Below are positions 39,761-49,587 of a stretch of 64,000 bases of DNA, piece after piece (position 1 is the stretch's first letter; each line of letters opens with the position of its first letter). The notes under the pieces were generated by a model that ran no database searches, was not told the origin of the DNA, and saw only the letters and a program-made list of their open reading frames with translations. The position numbers were made by a program, and so were the translations under genes. This DNA is from Stenotrophomonas maltophilia (GTDB taxonomy: Bacteria > Pseudomonadota > Gammaproteobacteria > Xanthomonadales > Xanthomonadaceae): NCBI RefSeq assembly GCF_004684085.1, contig NZ_SRHZ01000090.1, forward strand, positions 5,001-69,000. Direction: 5' to 3'.

Positions 39761-39851
39761 GGCAGCGGTCCAGTGGGGAAGGAGGCGACAGGTTGCGCCG
39801 CGCGCGCTGCCGCAGAAAGGCGCAGAATCGGGCAGCACTTTCACTCTGGCA

Positions 39852-40823
39852 ATGAAGATGATCCGCTTCGACGATCTGCAGCTGTTCGTCCGCACTGCCG
39901 CGCTGGGCAGCTTCTCGCAGGCGGCCCGCGAGGCCGATCTGCTGCCGGGGCAGGTCGCCGCAGCGGTGGCGCGGCTGGAGCGCGAGCTGGACCTGCGCCT
40001 GTTCGTGCGCACCACCCGCAGCCTGCGCCTGACCGGCGAGGGCGCGCTGTACCTGCCGTATGCGCAGGAGGTGCTGGCCACCCTGCGTGAGGGCCAGGCG
40101 CGCGTGCAGGGCGAAGACACCGAGCTGCACGGCACGCTGCAGCTGTCGGCGCCCTCGGACCTCGGCCGCAACCTGCTGCTGCCCTGGTTGAGCGCGTTCC
40201 GCGCCGCGCACCCGCGGCTGCGCCTGCACCTGCGCCTGTCCGACGAAGTGGCTGATGTGTTCCGCGACCCGGTCGACGTGGCCATCCGCATCGGCCACTT
40301 CGACGACGCCAACTACGTCGCCCTGCCCCTGCTGGAAGGCAATCGGCGCGTACTTGCGGCCTCGCCCGACTACCTGCAGCGGCGCGGTACGCCCACACGC
40401 TTGGACGAACTACGCGAGCACGACTGTCTGGTCTACCAGCTCAGTGGCCGCGCCTATGATCGCTGGTCGTTCGAGATCGACGGGCGCCGCAGCGTGATTC
40501 CGGTGCGTGGTCCGCTGGTCTGCGACGACGCCGATGTAGTGCGACGCTGGGCCGTGGCCGGCGAAGGCATCACCTACAAGTCCTGGCTGGACCTGCGCGA
40601 GGACGTGCTGGCCGGGCGCCTGCAGCTGCTGCTCGACGGTGTTGGCAGCAGCATTCCGCTGCAGCTGGTCTGCCCGCACCGCAAGCAGTTCTCGCCAGCG
40701 GTACGGCAACTGCATGCGCAGCTGCGCCAGCACCTGCAACCGCTGCTGTCTGGCATGCCGGGTGGGTCCACCGGCCCCCTGTCGCCAATCCCGGCGCTGA
40801 CCGACAATGGCGGCCCCCCGTAA
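39852..40823 (+). CDS. LysR-family transcriptional regulator
   Basis: The 323-residue regulator has the LysR helix-turn-helix (about 5-62: LQLFVRTAALGSFSQAAREA, then LERELDLRLFVRTTRSLRLT) and an effector-binding domain typical of the AaeR/DmlR-like branch (LRLSDEVADVFRDPVDVAIRIG). The C terminus extends into a low-complexity Pro/Gly tail. Divergent placement next to the oxidoreductase suggests it controls that gene. The start is ATG 39852; an ATG at 39858 is also possible. Confidence 0.9.
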   Translation: MKMIRFDDLQLFVRTAALGSFSQAAREADLLPGQVAAAVARLERELDLRLFVRTTRSLRLTGEGALYLPYAQEVLATLREGQARVQGEDTELHGTLQLSAPSDLGRNLLLPWLSAFRAAHPRLRLHLRLSDEVADVFRDPVDVAIRIGHFDDANYVALPLLEGNRRVLAASPDYLQRRGTPTRLDELREHDCLVYQLSGRAYDRWSFEIDGRRSVIPVRGPLVCDDADVVRRWAVAGEGITYKSWLDLREDVLAGRLQLLLDGVGSSIPLQLVCPHRKQFSPAVRQLHAQLRQHLQPLLSGMPGGSTGPLSPIPALTDNGGPP

Positions 40824-40838
40824 CAAGAGAACGCCGCC

Positions 40839-41468
40839 ATGCCGTGGATGGGCATCCAGGACCTGTGGACGTTTCTGGTCGCTGTGCTGGTGTTTCTCGC
40901 CCTGCCCGGCCCCGGTACCTTCACCCTGCTGACCGCCACCGGCCGTGGCGGCGTGCGTGGCGGCTACACCGCGCTGGCGGGCCTGCTGGTCGGCGACCAG
41001 ATCCTGATGTGGCTGGCGCTGGCCGGCGTGGCCGCGCTGCTCAAGGCCAACCCGCTGGTGTTCCACGCCGTGCAGTACCTGGGTGCGGCCTACCTGGTGT
41101 GGGTGGGCATCAGCCTGCTGCGCACGCCGAAGCACGAGGGCGGTGACGCCGGCCCGATCCGCATGCAGCCGGGCCGCTACTTCCAGCAGGCGATCCTGGT
41201 CAGCCTGCTCAACCCGAAGGCGATCCTGTTCTACATGGCCTTCCTGCCGTTGTTCATCGATCCGAAGGCACACCAGGGCATCGCCACCTTCGCGGCACTG
41301 GCCGGCATCATCCTGGTGGTCAGCATCGCCTACTGCTCGATGCTGATCGGCGTAGGCAACCTGGCCCGTCGCCGGTTGATCCAGCACCCGCGCATCAGCG
41401 ATGTGCTGCGCCGCGTGGCCGGCCTGTTCCTGGTGGGCTTCGGCATCCGGTTGGGGCTGAACGGGTGA
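40839..41468 (+). CDS. LysE/RhtB-family amino-acid exporter
   Basis: The 209-residue inner-membrane protein has five or six helices and the LysE-type N-terminal signature LALPGPGTFTLLTATGRGG and GLLVGDQILM. The block FQQAILVSLLNPKAILFYMAFLPLF is strongly conserved in the RhtB branch. Related transporters export homoserine, threonine or lysine; the substrate here is not known. It starts 15 bases after the LysR stop and overlaps the next gene (GTGA), so the three could form one transcript. Confidence 0.9.
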   Translation: MPWMGIQDLWTFLVAVLVFLALPGPGTFTLLTATGRGGVRGGYTALAGLLVGDQILMWLALAGVAALLKANPLVFHAVQYLGAAYLVWVGISLLRTPKHEGGDAGPIRMQPGRYFQQAILVSLLNPKAILFYMAFLPLFIDPKAHQGIATFAALAGIILVVSIAYCSMLIGVGNLARRRLIQHPRISDVLRRVAGLFLVGFGIRLGLNG

Positions 41469-41899
41469 TTCGGCGACTGCTGCTTGGTATGACCCTGCTG
41501 CTGGCCGGTGCCGCATCTGCCGGCACCGTGCAGGATCACCGATGCCTGACGGGCGGTCGCAACGACAGCATCCACCTGGAATGGCGCTGGCTGGAAGACG
41601 GCCGGGCCGACGTGCGCTACGCCGGCCAGCGCGAGCGCCTGCCCCTGCACCGGATCTCGATGGAGACCACGGTGCTGGCCGAAGATCGGCCCTACCAGTT
41701 CGACAGCGTCTGGGAAGAACGCATCGACGGGCGTCTCAACGGCCGCTACCACCTGAGCACGCAGGGCGCGCTGGTGCTGGATCTGAGCTACGAACGCACC
41801 CGTGATGGCCGTCGCACCACCTTCCACGATGACAGCGAGGCGTGGCAGGAAGACGGCTGCCATTGGCCGGGCGGCGTAGCGGCGCGCGTGGTCGATTGA
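41465..41899 (+). CDS. Small secreted protein of unknown function
   Basis: The 144-residue product has a signal peptide (about 1-19, ending GAASA) and a beta-rich mature domain with two cysteines (DHRCLTGG and EDGCHWP), probably a disulfide. No family is recognised. Its GTG start overlaps the stop of the exporter gene, which suggests co-expression rather than shared function. A SMAG element starts 3 bases after its stop codon. Confidence 0.7.
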   Translation: MIRRLLLGMTLLLAGAASAGTVQDHRCLTGGRNDSIHLEWRWLEDGRADVRYAGQRERLPLHRISMETTVLAEDRPYQFDSVWEERIDGRLNGRYHLSTQGALVLDLSYERTRDGRRTTFHDDSEAWQEDGCHWPGGVAARVVD

Positions 41900-41902
41900 A
41901 GC

Positions 41903-41926
41903 ATGCCAACCAAGGTTGGTATCTAC
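41903..41926 (-). repeat. SMAG/REP element that supplies a stop codon
   Basis: A reverse element with the stem ATGCCAACC/GGTTGGTAT ends in CTAC. Read on the minus strand, the TAG inside its GTAG is the stop codon of the neighbouring LysR gene (41923-41925), so the repeat and the gene share bases. Confidence 0.8.
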
Positions 41927-42825
41927 CGGTCGTGCATTTCCGCGCGGAGATGGTCGATGAACACCCGCAGCTTGGGTGCCATCTGCTCGCGCGCGGGGTA
42001 GTACAGGTGGAAGCCAGGGAACGGCGGCTGCCAGTCCTGCAGCACGCTCTGCAGTCGCCCAGCGGCGATGTCGTCGGCCATCAGCGAGGCGAAGCCCTGG
42101 GCCATGCCCAGCCCCGCCAGCACGGCGCGATGGGCGACGCCGGCATCGTTGAACACCAGCCGCCCGCTCACTTCCACGTCGAGGTCGTGGCCTTCGCGGC
42201 TGAACTCCCAGGGCATCAGCCGGCCATTGGCCAGCCGGTGCACGATGCAGGCGTGGCCCTGCAGGTCATGCGGGGTCTGCGGCACGCCATGGCGTTCGAA
42301 ATAGGCCGGCGTGGCCACCACCACCTGCCGCTCGGGTGGCCCGACCGGCACCGCGATCATGCCCTGTGCGAGTGATTCGCCCAGGCGGATGCCGGCGTCG
42401 AAGCCCTCGGCCACCAGATCGGTCAGTGCCGGATCGACGCACAGTTCCACCTGCACCTGCGGGTAACGCGCAAGGAAACCGGGCAGCCGCGGCAGCACCA
42501 TGCGATCGGCGACGATGCGCGGCAGGGTCACACGCAGCCGCCCGGCAGGCACCGAGCGCGCGCTGTCCAGTTCGGCAAAGGCCTGGTCGATCTGGTCCAG
42601 GCCGCCGCGCACGCGCTGCAGGAAACGCGCGCCGTGTTCGGTCAGGCTGACCCGTCGTGTGGTCCGCTGCAGCAGGCGCACGCCCATCCGCGCTTCCAGC
42701 GCGCGCACGTTCTGCGACAGCGCCGAGGTCGACACGCCCAGGGCATCAGCGGCGCGGGTAAAGCTGGCATGCTCGGCCACGTGGACGAAGGCGACCACAG
42801 CGGTGAGGGGGACGGAGGCATCCAT
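41923..42825 (-). CDS. LysR-family transcriptional regulator, probably of the adjacent aldo/keto reductase
   Basis: The 300-residue protein has a LysR DNA-binding domain (about 5-65: VAFVHVAEHASFTRAADALG, STSALSQNVRALEARMGVRL) and a DmlR/AaeR-type effector domain (LRVTLPRIVADRMVLPRLPGF). AAGGAAGG lies seven bases before ATG 42825, which sets the start over an upstream ATG at 42873. It is divergent from the aldo/keto reductase. Its stop codon lies inside a SMAG element. Confidence 0.9.
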   Translation of the reverse strand: MDASVPLTAVVAFVHVAEHASFTRAADALGVSTSALSQNVRALEARMGVRLLQRTTRRVSLTEHGARFLQRVRGGLDQIDQAFAELDSARSVPAGRLRVTLPRIVADRMVLPRLPGFLARYPQVQVELCVDPALTDLVAEGFDAGIRLGESLAQGMIAVPVGPPERQVVVATPAYFERHGVPQTPHDLQGHACIVHRLANGRLMPWEFSREGHDLDVEVSGRLVFNDAGVAHRAVLAGLGMAQGFASLMADDIAAGRLQSVLQDWQPPFPGFHLYYPAREQMAPKLRVFIDHLRAEMHDR

Positions 42826-42947
42826 TGTGAAGCCTTCCTTCAAGGTAAGTCCGGTGATACGCAGTTTATCCACACGATGGCGTGGAGGATGCTGTGCCCT
42901 TCGCCGCTGCCCCTCCAGGCATGGCGCCTTCCCCCAAGGAGATCCGC

Positions 42948-43943
<996 letters not shown>

Positions 43944-44118
43944 CAGCGGCCCGGACGAACCCACACCGGTGACTGCCGCCGGATTGTGCCGATTCCGGCG
44001 GCCTGGCCGGGGCGCAGCGCGCGCCCCGCCATGCATGACCCCCGTCAGTGGCAATGCTGCGCTGCGTTCGGTCACACTCGGGAACTTGTCGTTCTCAGTC
44101 ACCCCTTCCGAGGCCTGC

Positions 44119-45546
44119 ATGTCCCTGTTCCGGCGCAAGTCCCTAGATTCCGTCACCGTCCACGAAGCCGGCAGGCGCCTGATCCCGACGCTCAGCTGGC
44201 CGCACCTGATCGCGCTGGGCATCGGTGCCATCGTCGGTACCGGCATCTACACGCTGATCGGCGTCGGTGCCAACCTGGCCGGCCCGGCCGTGCTGATCTC
44301 CTTCGCCATCGCCGGTGCGGTGTGCGCCTGCGCGGCGCTGTCCTACGCCGAGCTGTCGACGATGATGCCGGCCGCCGGCAGTGCCTACACTTACAGCTAC
44401 AGCGCACTGGGCGAGGTGTTCGCGTGGGTGGTGGGCTGGAGCCTGATCCTGGAGTACTCGCTGGTGGTGAGTACGGTGGCGGTGGGCTGGTCCGGCTACT
44501 TCGTCGGCTTCCTCGAATGGGTGCATACCCAGTTCGGCTGGAACGTGCATCTGCCGGCCTGGCTGGCGGCCGGACCGCACGTGGAAGGCGGCATGATCAA
44601 CCTGCCGGCGATCATCATCACCTGGCTGGTGGCCGGCATGCTGATGGCCGGCACCAAGGAAAGCGCCACCCTCAACGCCATCCTGGTGGTGTTCAAGCTG
44701 ATCGCGCTGGCCATCTTCGTGGCCGTGGCCCTGCCCGCGTTCGACAGCAGCAACCTGCAACCGTTCATGCCATACGGCTTCGCCAAATCGATCGGCCCTG
44801 ACGGCGTCGAGCACGGCGTGATGGCAGCAGCGGCGATCATCTTCTTCGCCTTCTACGGCTTCGATGCGATCTCCACCGCGGCCGAGGAAACCAAGAACCC
44901 CAGCCGTGACCTGTCGATCGGCATCATCGGTTCGATGATCGGCTGCACCATTGTCTACGTGCTGGTGGCGCTGGCGGCCGTGGGTGCGATGAGCTACGCG
45001 GTATTCGGCCACAGCGCCGAACCGCTGGCGCTGATCATGCGCGAGCTGGGCCACCCGACCGCAGCGATGGTGATCGGTGTGATCGCGATCATCGCCCTGC
45101 CGACGGTGCTGCTGGCCTTCCTGTACGGCCAGAGCCGCATCTTCTTCGTGATGAGCCGCGATGGCCTGCTGCCGCGCGGCCTGTCCAAGGTCAACGCACG
45201 TACCGGCACGCCGGTGGCAACCACACTGTTCACTGCGCTGGTGGTATCGGCGCTGGCCGGCGTGGCGCGCCTGGACGAGATCGCTGCACTGGCCAATGCC
45301 GGAACCCTGGCCGCCTTCACCGCAGTGGGTGTGTGCCTGGTGGTGCTGCGCCTGCGCGAACCGAACCGCGAGCGCAGCTTCCGCACGCCGTTGGCGTTCG
45401 TGGTCGGGCCGCTGGCCGCGCTGGGCTGCATCTACCTGTTCATCAGCCTGCCACACCGCACCCAGCTGTATTTCCTGCTGTGGAATGTGGCCGGCCTGGT
45501 GCTGTACTTCCTGTACAGCCGTCGCCACGCGTTGATCGCGAAATAA
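44119..45546 (+). CDS. APC-family amino-acid permease (cationic amino-acid transporter type)
   Basis: The 475-residue inner-membrane protein has 12 predicted helices and matches the CAT/YfnA branch of the APC superfamily: LIALGIGAIVGTGIYTLIG at helix 1 (the unwound substrate site), FFAFYGFDAISTAAEETKNP at helix 6, and SRDGLLPRGLSKVNARTGTP after helix 8. Transport of amino acids by proton symport or exchange is inferred; substrate is unknown. I chose ATG 44119; the frame is open much further upstream, but that part overlaps the aldo/keto reductase in a different frame. The 175 bases before it hold no other feature. Confidence 0.9.
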   Translation: MSLFRRKSLDSVTVHEAGRRLIPTLSWPHLIALGIGAIVGTGIYTLIGVGANLAGPAVLISFAIAGAVCACAALSYAELSTMMPAAGSAYTYSYSALGEVFAWVVGWSLILEYSLVVSTVAVGWSGYFVGFLEWVHTQFGWNVHLPAWLAAGPHVEGGMINLPAIIITWLVAGMLMAGTKESATLNAILVVFKLIALAIFVAVALPAFDSSNLQPFMPYGFAKSIGPDGVEHGVMAAAAIIFFAFYGFDAISTAAEETKNPSRDLSIGIIGSMIGCTIVYVLVALAAVGAMSYAVFGHSAEPLALIMRELGHPTAAMVIGVIAIIALPTVLLAFLYGQSRIFFVMSRDGLLPRGLSKVNARTGTPVATTLFTALVVSALAGVARLDEIAALANAGTLAAFTAVGVCLVVLRLREPNRERSFRTPLAFVVGPLAALGCIYLFISLPHRTQLYFLLWNVAGLVLYFLYSRRHALIAK

Positions 45547-45557
45547 ACGGATCACCG

Positions 45558-45627
45558 GTAGTGCCGGCCGCTGGCCGGCAACTCGCATCCTGTTGATACG
45601 GCAATGCCGGCCAGCGGCCGGCACTAC
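45558..45627. repeat. Head-to-head SMAG/REP pair between convergent genes
   Basis: Forward (45558-45580) and reverse (45605-45627) elements share the stem TGCCGGCC/GGCCGGCA and carry GTAG and CTAC at their outer ends. They separate the permease stop from the convergent dipeptidase stop and may terminate both. Confidence 0.88.
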
Positions 45628-45637
45628 CGCAGGGCGG

Positions 45638-46879
45638 TCAACCGCCCTGCTTTGCCGCGTAGTCCTGCGCCTGGCGCATCACCCGCAGCAGGTTGCCGCC
45701 CCAGATGCCGGCAATTTGCTTCTCGGTATAGCCCTTGCGCAGCAGCCACGCGGTGATCTTCGGCAGCTGGCTGACATCGGGCAGGTCGCTCAGGCCACCG
45801 CCGCCATCCCAGTCCAGGCCAATGCCCACGTGCTCGGGTCCGACCACCTTGAGGATGTGTTCGAAGTGGGCGAAGAAGTCGTCCAGGCTGGCATGGCGCA
45901 CCGGGTGCTCGTGGTCCAGCGCCTGCTCGGCCTTCAGCAGCTGCACGCCCTGTTCGATGTTCATTCCTTCCCAGCCACCGAGCTGCTTGCTCAACGCTTC
46001 TTCGGCCTGCTTGCGCTCAGGCGTCTTCGCCGTGTCGATCAGGTAGCCGCCATAGGCGTTCACCTGGATCACGCCGCCGGCCTTGGCCAGTTTGCGCAGG
46101 CGCGCGTCATCCAGATTGCGCGGGTGGTCGTAGACCGCCTTGGCCGAGCTGTGCGAAAGCACGAACGGCACCGGCATCATCGCCAACAGGTCATCGAACA
46201 CCGCATCCGAGGCATGAGACTGGTCGATCACGATGCCCAGTTTCACCGCCTGCCGCACCAGATCCTTGCCGGCCGGGCTCAGGCCTTTCCACTCCGCACC
46301 CTTGGGGTCGGTGGCCGAATCGGCGAACTCGTTGTTGGCGAAGTGCACGGTACTGAGCAGGCGCAGGCCGGCACGGTGGTAGAACGAGAGCAGGCTGGGG
46401 TCTTCCACCAGCGGGCTGGCGTTTTCCATGCTGATGTAGACCACGCGCTTGCCGGCGGCCTTGATCCGTGCCGCGTCATCGGCGGTCAGCGCCAACGCGA
46501 AACGCTCGGGGTTGGCCGCCAGCATCTCGCGGATCTGCAGCAACCGCTGCAGGCCGTGGTCACGCTCGGCCAGATGCGCGGCGGGGCTGCGGTCGCCCTG
46601 ATCGGTGTAGATCGCCCAGAAGCCGCCGTCCAACGCGCCTTCGACCATGCGCGGGTAATCGACCTGCGAAAGCGCGTTGCGGTCGTGGCGCTGCTCGATA
46701 TCGAAGCCCGTTCGGCCGAAGTTGGCCGGCGTATCCAGATGGCTGTCGAGGGTGACCAGGCGCTGCTGCAGGGCTTTGGCGCGGGCCAGCTCCTGTGCAC
46801 TGAACTCGATGGCATGAGCCGACAGCGGCGCGCACAGCGCCAGGGCAAGCACGACGGACAGGCGACGCAACGATGGCAT
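45638..46879 (-). CDS. Membrane dipeptidase (peptidase M19, renal dipeptidase family)
   Basis: The 413-residue zinc enzyme hydrolyses dipeptides. A signal peptide (about 1-23, LALALCAPLSAHA) places it in the periplasm. The first metal ligands are in LVTLDSHLDTP, followed by the bridging Glu in YISMENASPL, and further ligands in IDQSHASDAVFDDLL and VLSHSSAKAVYDHPRNL. GIGLDWDGGGG near the C terminus carries the active-site aspartate. It is isolated, with SMAG elements on both sides. Confidence 0.93.
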   Translation of the reverse strand: MPSLRRLSVVLALALCAPLSAHAIEFSAQELARAKALQQRLVTLDSHLDTPANFGRTGFDIEQRHDRNALSQVDYPRMVEGALDGGFWAIYTDQGDRSPAAHLAERDHGLQRLLQIREMLAANPERFALALTADDAARIKAAGKRVVYISMENASPLVEDPSLLSFYHRAGLRLLSTVHFANNEFADSATDPKGAEWKGLSPAGKDLVRQAVKLGIVIDQSHASDAVFDDLLAMMPVPFVLSHSSAKAVYDHPRNLDDARLRKLAKAGGVIQVNAYGGYLIDTAKTPERKQAEEALSKQLGGWEGMNIEQGVQLLKAEQALDHEHPVRHASLDDFFAHFEHILKVVGPEHVGIGLDWDGGGGLSDLPDVSQLPKITAWLLRKGYTEKQIAGIWGGNLLRVMRQAQDYAAKQGG

Positions 46880-46934
46880 GGGCTCTCACCGGCAATGGGA
46901 AGAGCCCGACCATAGCGCTGCGGCCGCGCATTGG

Positions 46935-46997
46935 GTAGCGCCGGGCCGCGCCCGGCGGATCTGCAGGCCGATCAGCCGAGCGAGGTCTCGGCTCTAC
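46935..46997. repeat. Two SMAG/REP elements in opposite orientation
   Basis: The forward element 46935-46957 (stem CGCCGGGC/GCCCGGCG) and the reverse element 46974-46997 (stem AGCCGAGC/GCTCGGCT-like, ending CTAC) belong to different stem subtypes, so they cannot pair fully with each other. They lie between the dipeptidase start and the end of rlmI. Confidence 0.82.
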
Positions 46998-47010
46998 AGC
47001 AACAGACGGC

Positions 47011-48180
47011 TCAGTCCACCACGCGGCAGAACACGGCCTTCAGGTAACGCGATTCCTGCACGTGGGCCATGAACGGATGGTCCGGACCGGCGCCGGCCAC
47101 CTTCAGGATCTGGATCGTGCGGCCGGAGAAATAGGCCGCGCGGCGCAGCATGTCGAGGAACTGGTCCTCGGCCACCAGGCCGGTGCACGAGAACGTGGCG
47201 AACAGGCCACCGGGCTTGACCACGCCCAGCGCCAGCTTGTTCATGTCCAGGTACTTCTTCAGCGCGGTGATGACCTGGTCGCGGTCGCGGGTCATCTTCG
47301 CCGGGTCCAGGATCACCACGTCGTACTGCTCGCCGCGGTTGGCGGCATCGCGCAGCCACGGGAAGATGTCCGACTGGACGAACTTCGGGCGCACGTTGTT
47401 CAGGCGCGAATTGCCCTTGGCGATCTGGATCACGTCTTCATCGATGTCGATGCCGACCACTTCCGACGCACCACGCGCCGCTGCGTACACGGCGAAGCCG
47501 CCGGTGTTGCAGCACAGATCCAGCACGCTCTTGCCTTCCACCTGCTGGCTCAGCCACTCGCGGTTCTCGCGCTGGTCGGCGAAGAAGCCGGTCTTGTGCG
47601 CACCGGCCGGATCGGCGCGGAACTTGATGCCGTACTCGGTGATCACCGACGCTTCGGTGGTGGTGTTGCCATGGAAGTCGAAGCTTTCCTGCTTCTGCAC
47701 GTGTTCGTCGGCGAAGCTGTGGAAACGGCAACCCGGGAACTGCTCGCGCAACGCTTCGTAGATCCATTCGCGATGGCGGAACATGCCGGCGGCGAAGAAC
47801 TCGACGACCACCAGGTCGTTGTAGCGGTCCACCACCAGGCCGGACAGGCCATCGCCTTCGCTGTGCACCACGCGCCAGGCGTCGGACACCGCATCAAGCT
47901 TCAACACCTCACGGCGCAGCGACACCGCCTGGGCGATCTTGCGCGAGAACCAGCCGGCATCCACCGGCACGTTCTGATCGGTTTCGAGGATGCGCACGGC
48001 AATGCGCGAGTGCCCGTTGTAGAACCCGCGGCCAATGAACTCGCCATCGATGCCGACCACGTCGACGATGGAACCGGGCTTGGGCCGGACGGTCGGCTTC
48101 TCGACCAGTTTCTGGAAGATCCACGGGTGGCTGGAGCGCCACGCATTCTTGAGGCGGACAATCGGAAGGGGGGTATTCAT
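47011..48180 (-). CDS. rlmI: 23S rRNA (cytosine-5)-methyltransferase, RlmI type
   Basis: RlmI methylates C1962 of 23S rRNA. The 389-residue enzyme has an N-terminal PUA domain (about 1-70), a small EEHEE-like domain and a Rossmann methyltransferase domain with the SAM motif VLDLCCNTGGFAVYAA (about 222-237) and DPAKMTRDRD. The SCTG motif holds the cysteine characteristic of m5C enzymes. It is an isolated gene; upstream lies a repeat-rich spacer and the divergent terC gene. Confidence 0.9.
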   Translation of the reverse strand: MNTPLPIVRLKNAWRSSHPWIFQKLVEKPTVRPKPGSIVDVVGIDGEFIGRGFYNGHSRIAVRILETDQNVPVDAGWFSRKIAQAVSLRREVLKLDAVSDAWRVVHSEGDGLSGLVVDRYNDLVVVEFFAAGMFRHREWIYEALREQFPGCRFHSFADEHVQKQESFDFHGNTTTEASVITEYGIKFRADPAGAHKTGFFADQRENREWLSQQVEGKSVLDLCCNTGGFAVYAAARGASEVVGIDIDEDVIQIAKGNSRLNNVRPKFVQSDIFPWLRDAANRGEQYDVVILDPAKMTRDRDQVITALKKYLDMNKLALGVVKPGGLFATFSCTGLVAEDQFLDMLRRAAYFSGRTIQILKVAGAGPDHPFMAHVQESRYLKAVFCRVVD

Positions 48181-48203
48181 CGGCCTATTGTAAACCGGGC
48201 ACC

Positions 48204-48282
48204 GGGGTCAGATCCCCGAAGGGGGCTCTGACCCCAGTGTGGCGACGACGAGGGGTCGGAGCCCCTCCGGGGATCCGACCCC
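48204..48282. repeat. Two GGGTC-type long palindromes
   Basis: Hairpins at 48204-48235 and 48252-48282 run from GGGGTCAGATCCCC to GGGCTCTGACCCC and from GGGGTCGGAGCCCC to GGGGATCCGACCCC. They fill the space between the rlmI start and the terC promoter. The rest of the 351-base gene-free stretch is the promoter, riboswitch and leader. Confidence 0.82.
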
Positions 48283-48295
48283 AACCCTCCGGCAT

Positions 48296-48324
48296 TTGAC
48301 GGCGGCCCGGCCAGGCCGCAGAAT
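48296..48324 (+). promoter_or_regulatory. Sigma70-type promoter of terC
   Basis: TTGACG (48296-48301) and CAGAAT (48319-48324) are separated by 17 bases. The predicted transcript would start near 48331, immediately before the riboswitch. Confidence 0.6.
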
Positions 48325-48332
48325 CGGCGCCA

Positions 48333-48465
48333 GAAGGGGAGTAGCTCCCAGACGTTGTCGCCGTCAATTCGAGCCCGCAGGCTCCGGTGCAACGGCAATC
48401 CCACCCGCGTGGGGTTGCGAGCGAGACCTTCGCCGTACTGGCGAAGCTCTGTCCCTGGATCCCCC
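48333..48465 (+). ncRNA. yybP-ykoY manganese riboswitch
   Basis: The leader of terC shows the conserved parts of the yybP-ykoY Mn2+ riboswitch: GGGGAGTAGC near the 5' end (48336-48345), a second conserved strand with GCGAGACCTT (48421-48430), and a distal hairpin CTTCGCC/GGCGAAG (48428-48434 and 48440-48446). GGGGA at the start can pair with TCCCC at 48460-48464 to close P1. A run CCGTCAATTCGAG in between matches the linker often seen in Proteobacteria. No clear terminator follows, so control may be at translation. The downstream gene family is the classic target. Confidence 0.8.
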
Positions 48466-48531
48466 TCCCGATCCTCCGTTGCAGATCCTCGCCGTCCGGC
48501 CTGGCATTCATCTTTCCAACGGATATTCCCA

Positions 48532-49494
48532 ATGCAGACGATCGGTAACGTGTGGTTGTGGGGCGGCTTCGGAGCAGTGGTGGTCATCGCCCTGCTGGTC
48601 GACCTCGTATTGATGCGCCATGGTGGACCGCACAAGGTCACTTTCAAGGAGGCCCTGTGGTGGTCCATCGGCTGGGTCGCGCTGGCCCTGCTGTTCAACG
48701 CCGGCCTCTGGTACTACCTCAACGAGACTGCTGGCCAGGTGGTGGCCAACAAGGTGGGCCTCGAGTTCCTCACCGGCTACCTGGTCGAGAAGGCGCTGGC
48801 GGTCGACAACATCTTTGTCTTCCTGATGATCATGAGCTACTTCGCGGTGCCGGAAGAACAGCGCCAGAAGGTACTGATCATCGGCATCCTGGGTGCGATC
48901 GTGCTGCGTACGATCATGATCTTCGCCGGTAGCGTGCTGATCACCCAGTTCCATTGGCTGCTCTACGTGTTCGGCGCCTTCCTGCTCTTCACCGGCTGGA
49001 AGATGTGGTTCGCCGCCGGTCAGGAGCCCGACCTGGAAGCCAACCCGGCCCTGCGCTGGATGCGCAAGCACCTGCGCCTGCTGCCGGACTACGCCGGCAA
49101 TGCGATGAGCGTGAAGCGCGATGGCGTGCGCTGGTTCACCCCGCTGTTCGCGGTGCTGATCCTGATCGCAGTCACCGACGTGATCTTCGCGGTGGACAGC
49201 ATCCCGGCGATCTTCGCCATCACCACCGACCCGTTCATCGTGCTGACGTCCAACGTGTTCGCGGTGCTGGGCCTGCGTGCGATGTTCTTCCTGCTGGCCG
49301 GCATGGCCGACCGCTTCCACCTGCTGCCGTATGGCCTGGCGCTGGTGCTGGGCTTCATCGGCATCAAGATGATGATCATCGACCTGTTCAAGATCCCGAC
49401 CCCGGTATCGCTGGGCGTGGTGGCGGTGATCATCGCCGCCACCGTCGTGCTGAGCCTGAAGTACCCGCCGAAGGAAGGCTCCGGCCACGCTTGA
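48532..49494 (+). CDS. TerC/Alx-family integral membrane protein (manganese efflux-related)
   Basis: The 320-residue inner-membrane protein has eight or nine helices and the TerC motifs ALAVDNIFVFLMIMSYF and VTDVIFAVDSIPAIFAITTD, each with conserved acidic residues inside a helix. Alx, the E. coli relative, is controlled by a yybP-ykoY riboswitch and exports Mn2+, and some TerC proteins help metallate secreted proteins. The ATG at 48532 lies after the riboswitch and leader; an open frame from 48355 runs through the RNA element and is not a plausible start. Manganese homeostasis is inferred from the switch and family. Confidence 0.92.
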   Translation: MQTIGNVWLWGGFGAVVVIALLVDLVLMRHGGPHKVTFKEALWWSIGWVALALLFNAGLWYYLNETAGQVVANKVGLEFLTGYLVEKALAVDNIFVFLMIMSYFAVPEEQRQKVLIIGILGAIVLRTIMIFAGSVLITQFHWLLYVFGAFLLFTGWKMWFAAGQEPDLEANPALRWMRKHLRLLPDYAGNAMSVKRDGVRWFTPLFAVLILIAVTDVIFAVDSIPAIFAITTDPFIVLTSNVFAVLGLRAMFFLLAGMADRFHLLPYGLALVLGFIGIKMMIIDLFKIPTPVSLGVVAVIIAATVVLSLKYPPKEGSGHA

Positions 49495-49587
49495 TGATGG
49501 CAGGCCGGCGGGATTGTCCCGCCGGCCGCCCCCACTCTCCCGCGGCGGTGGCCTTGGTTTCGCGCCAGTCACCGCCATTGCTGAGGT

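Noticed and set aside
42866-42874. A perfect TTATCCACA between the LysR and aldo/keto reductase genes
   Set aside because: A single 9-mer of this kind is expected by chance about once in a window this size on two strands; no second box is near.
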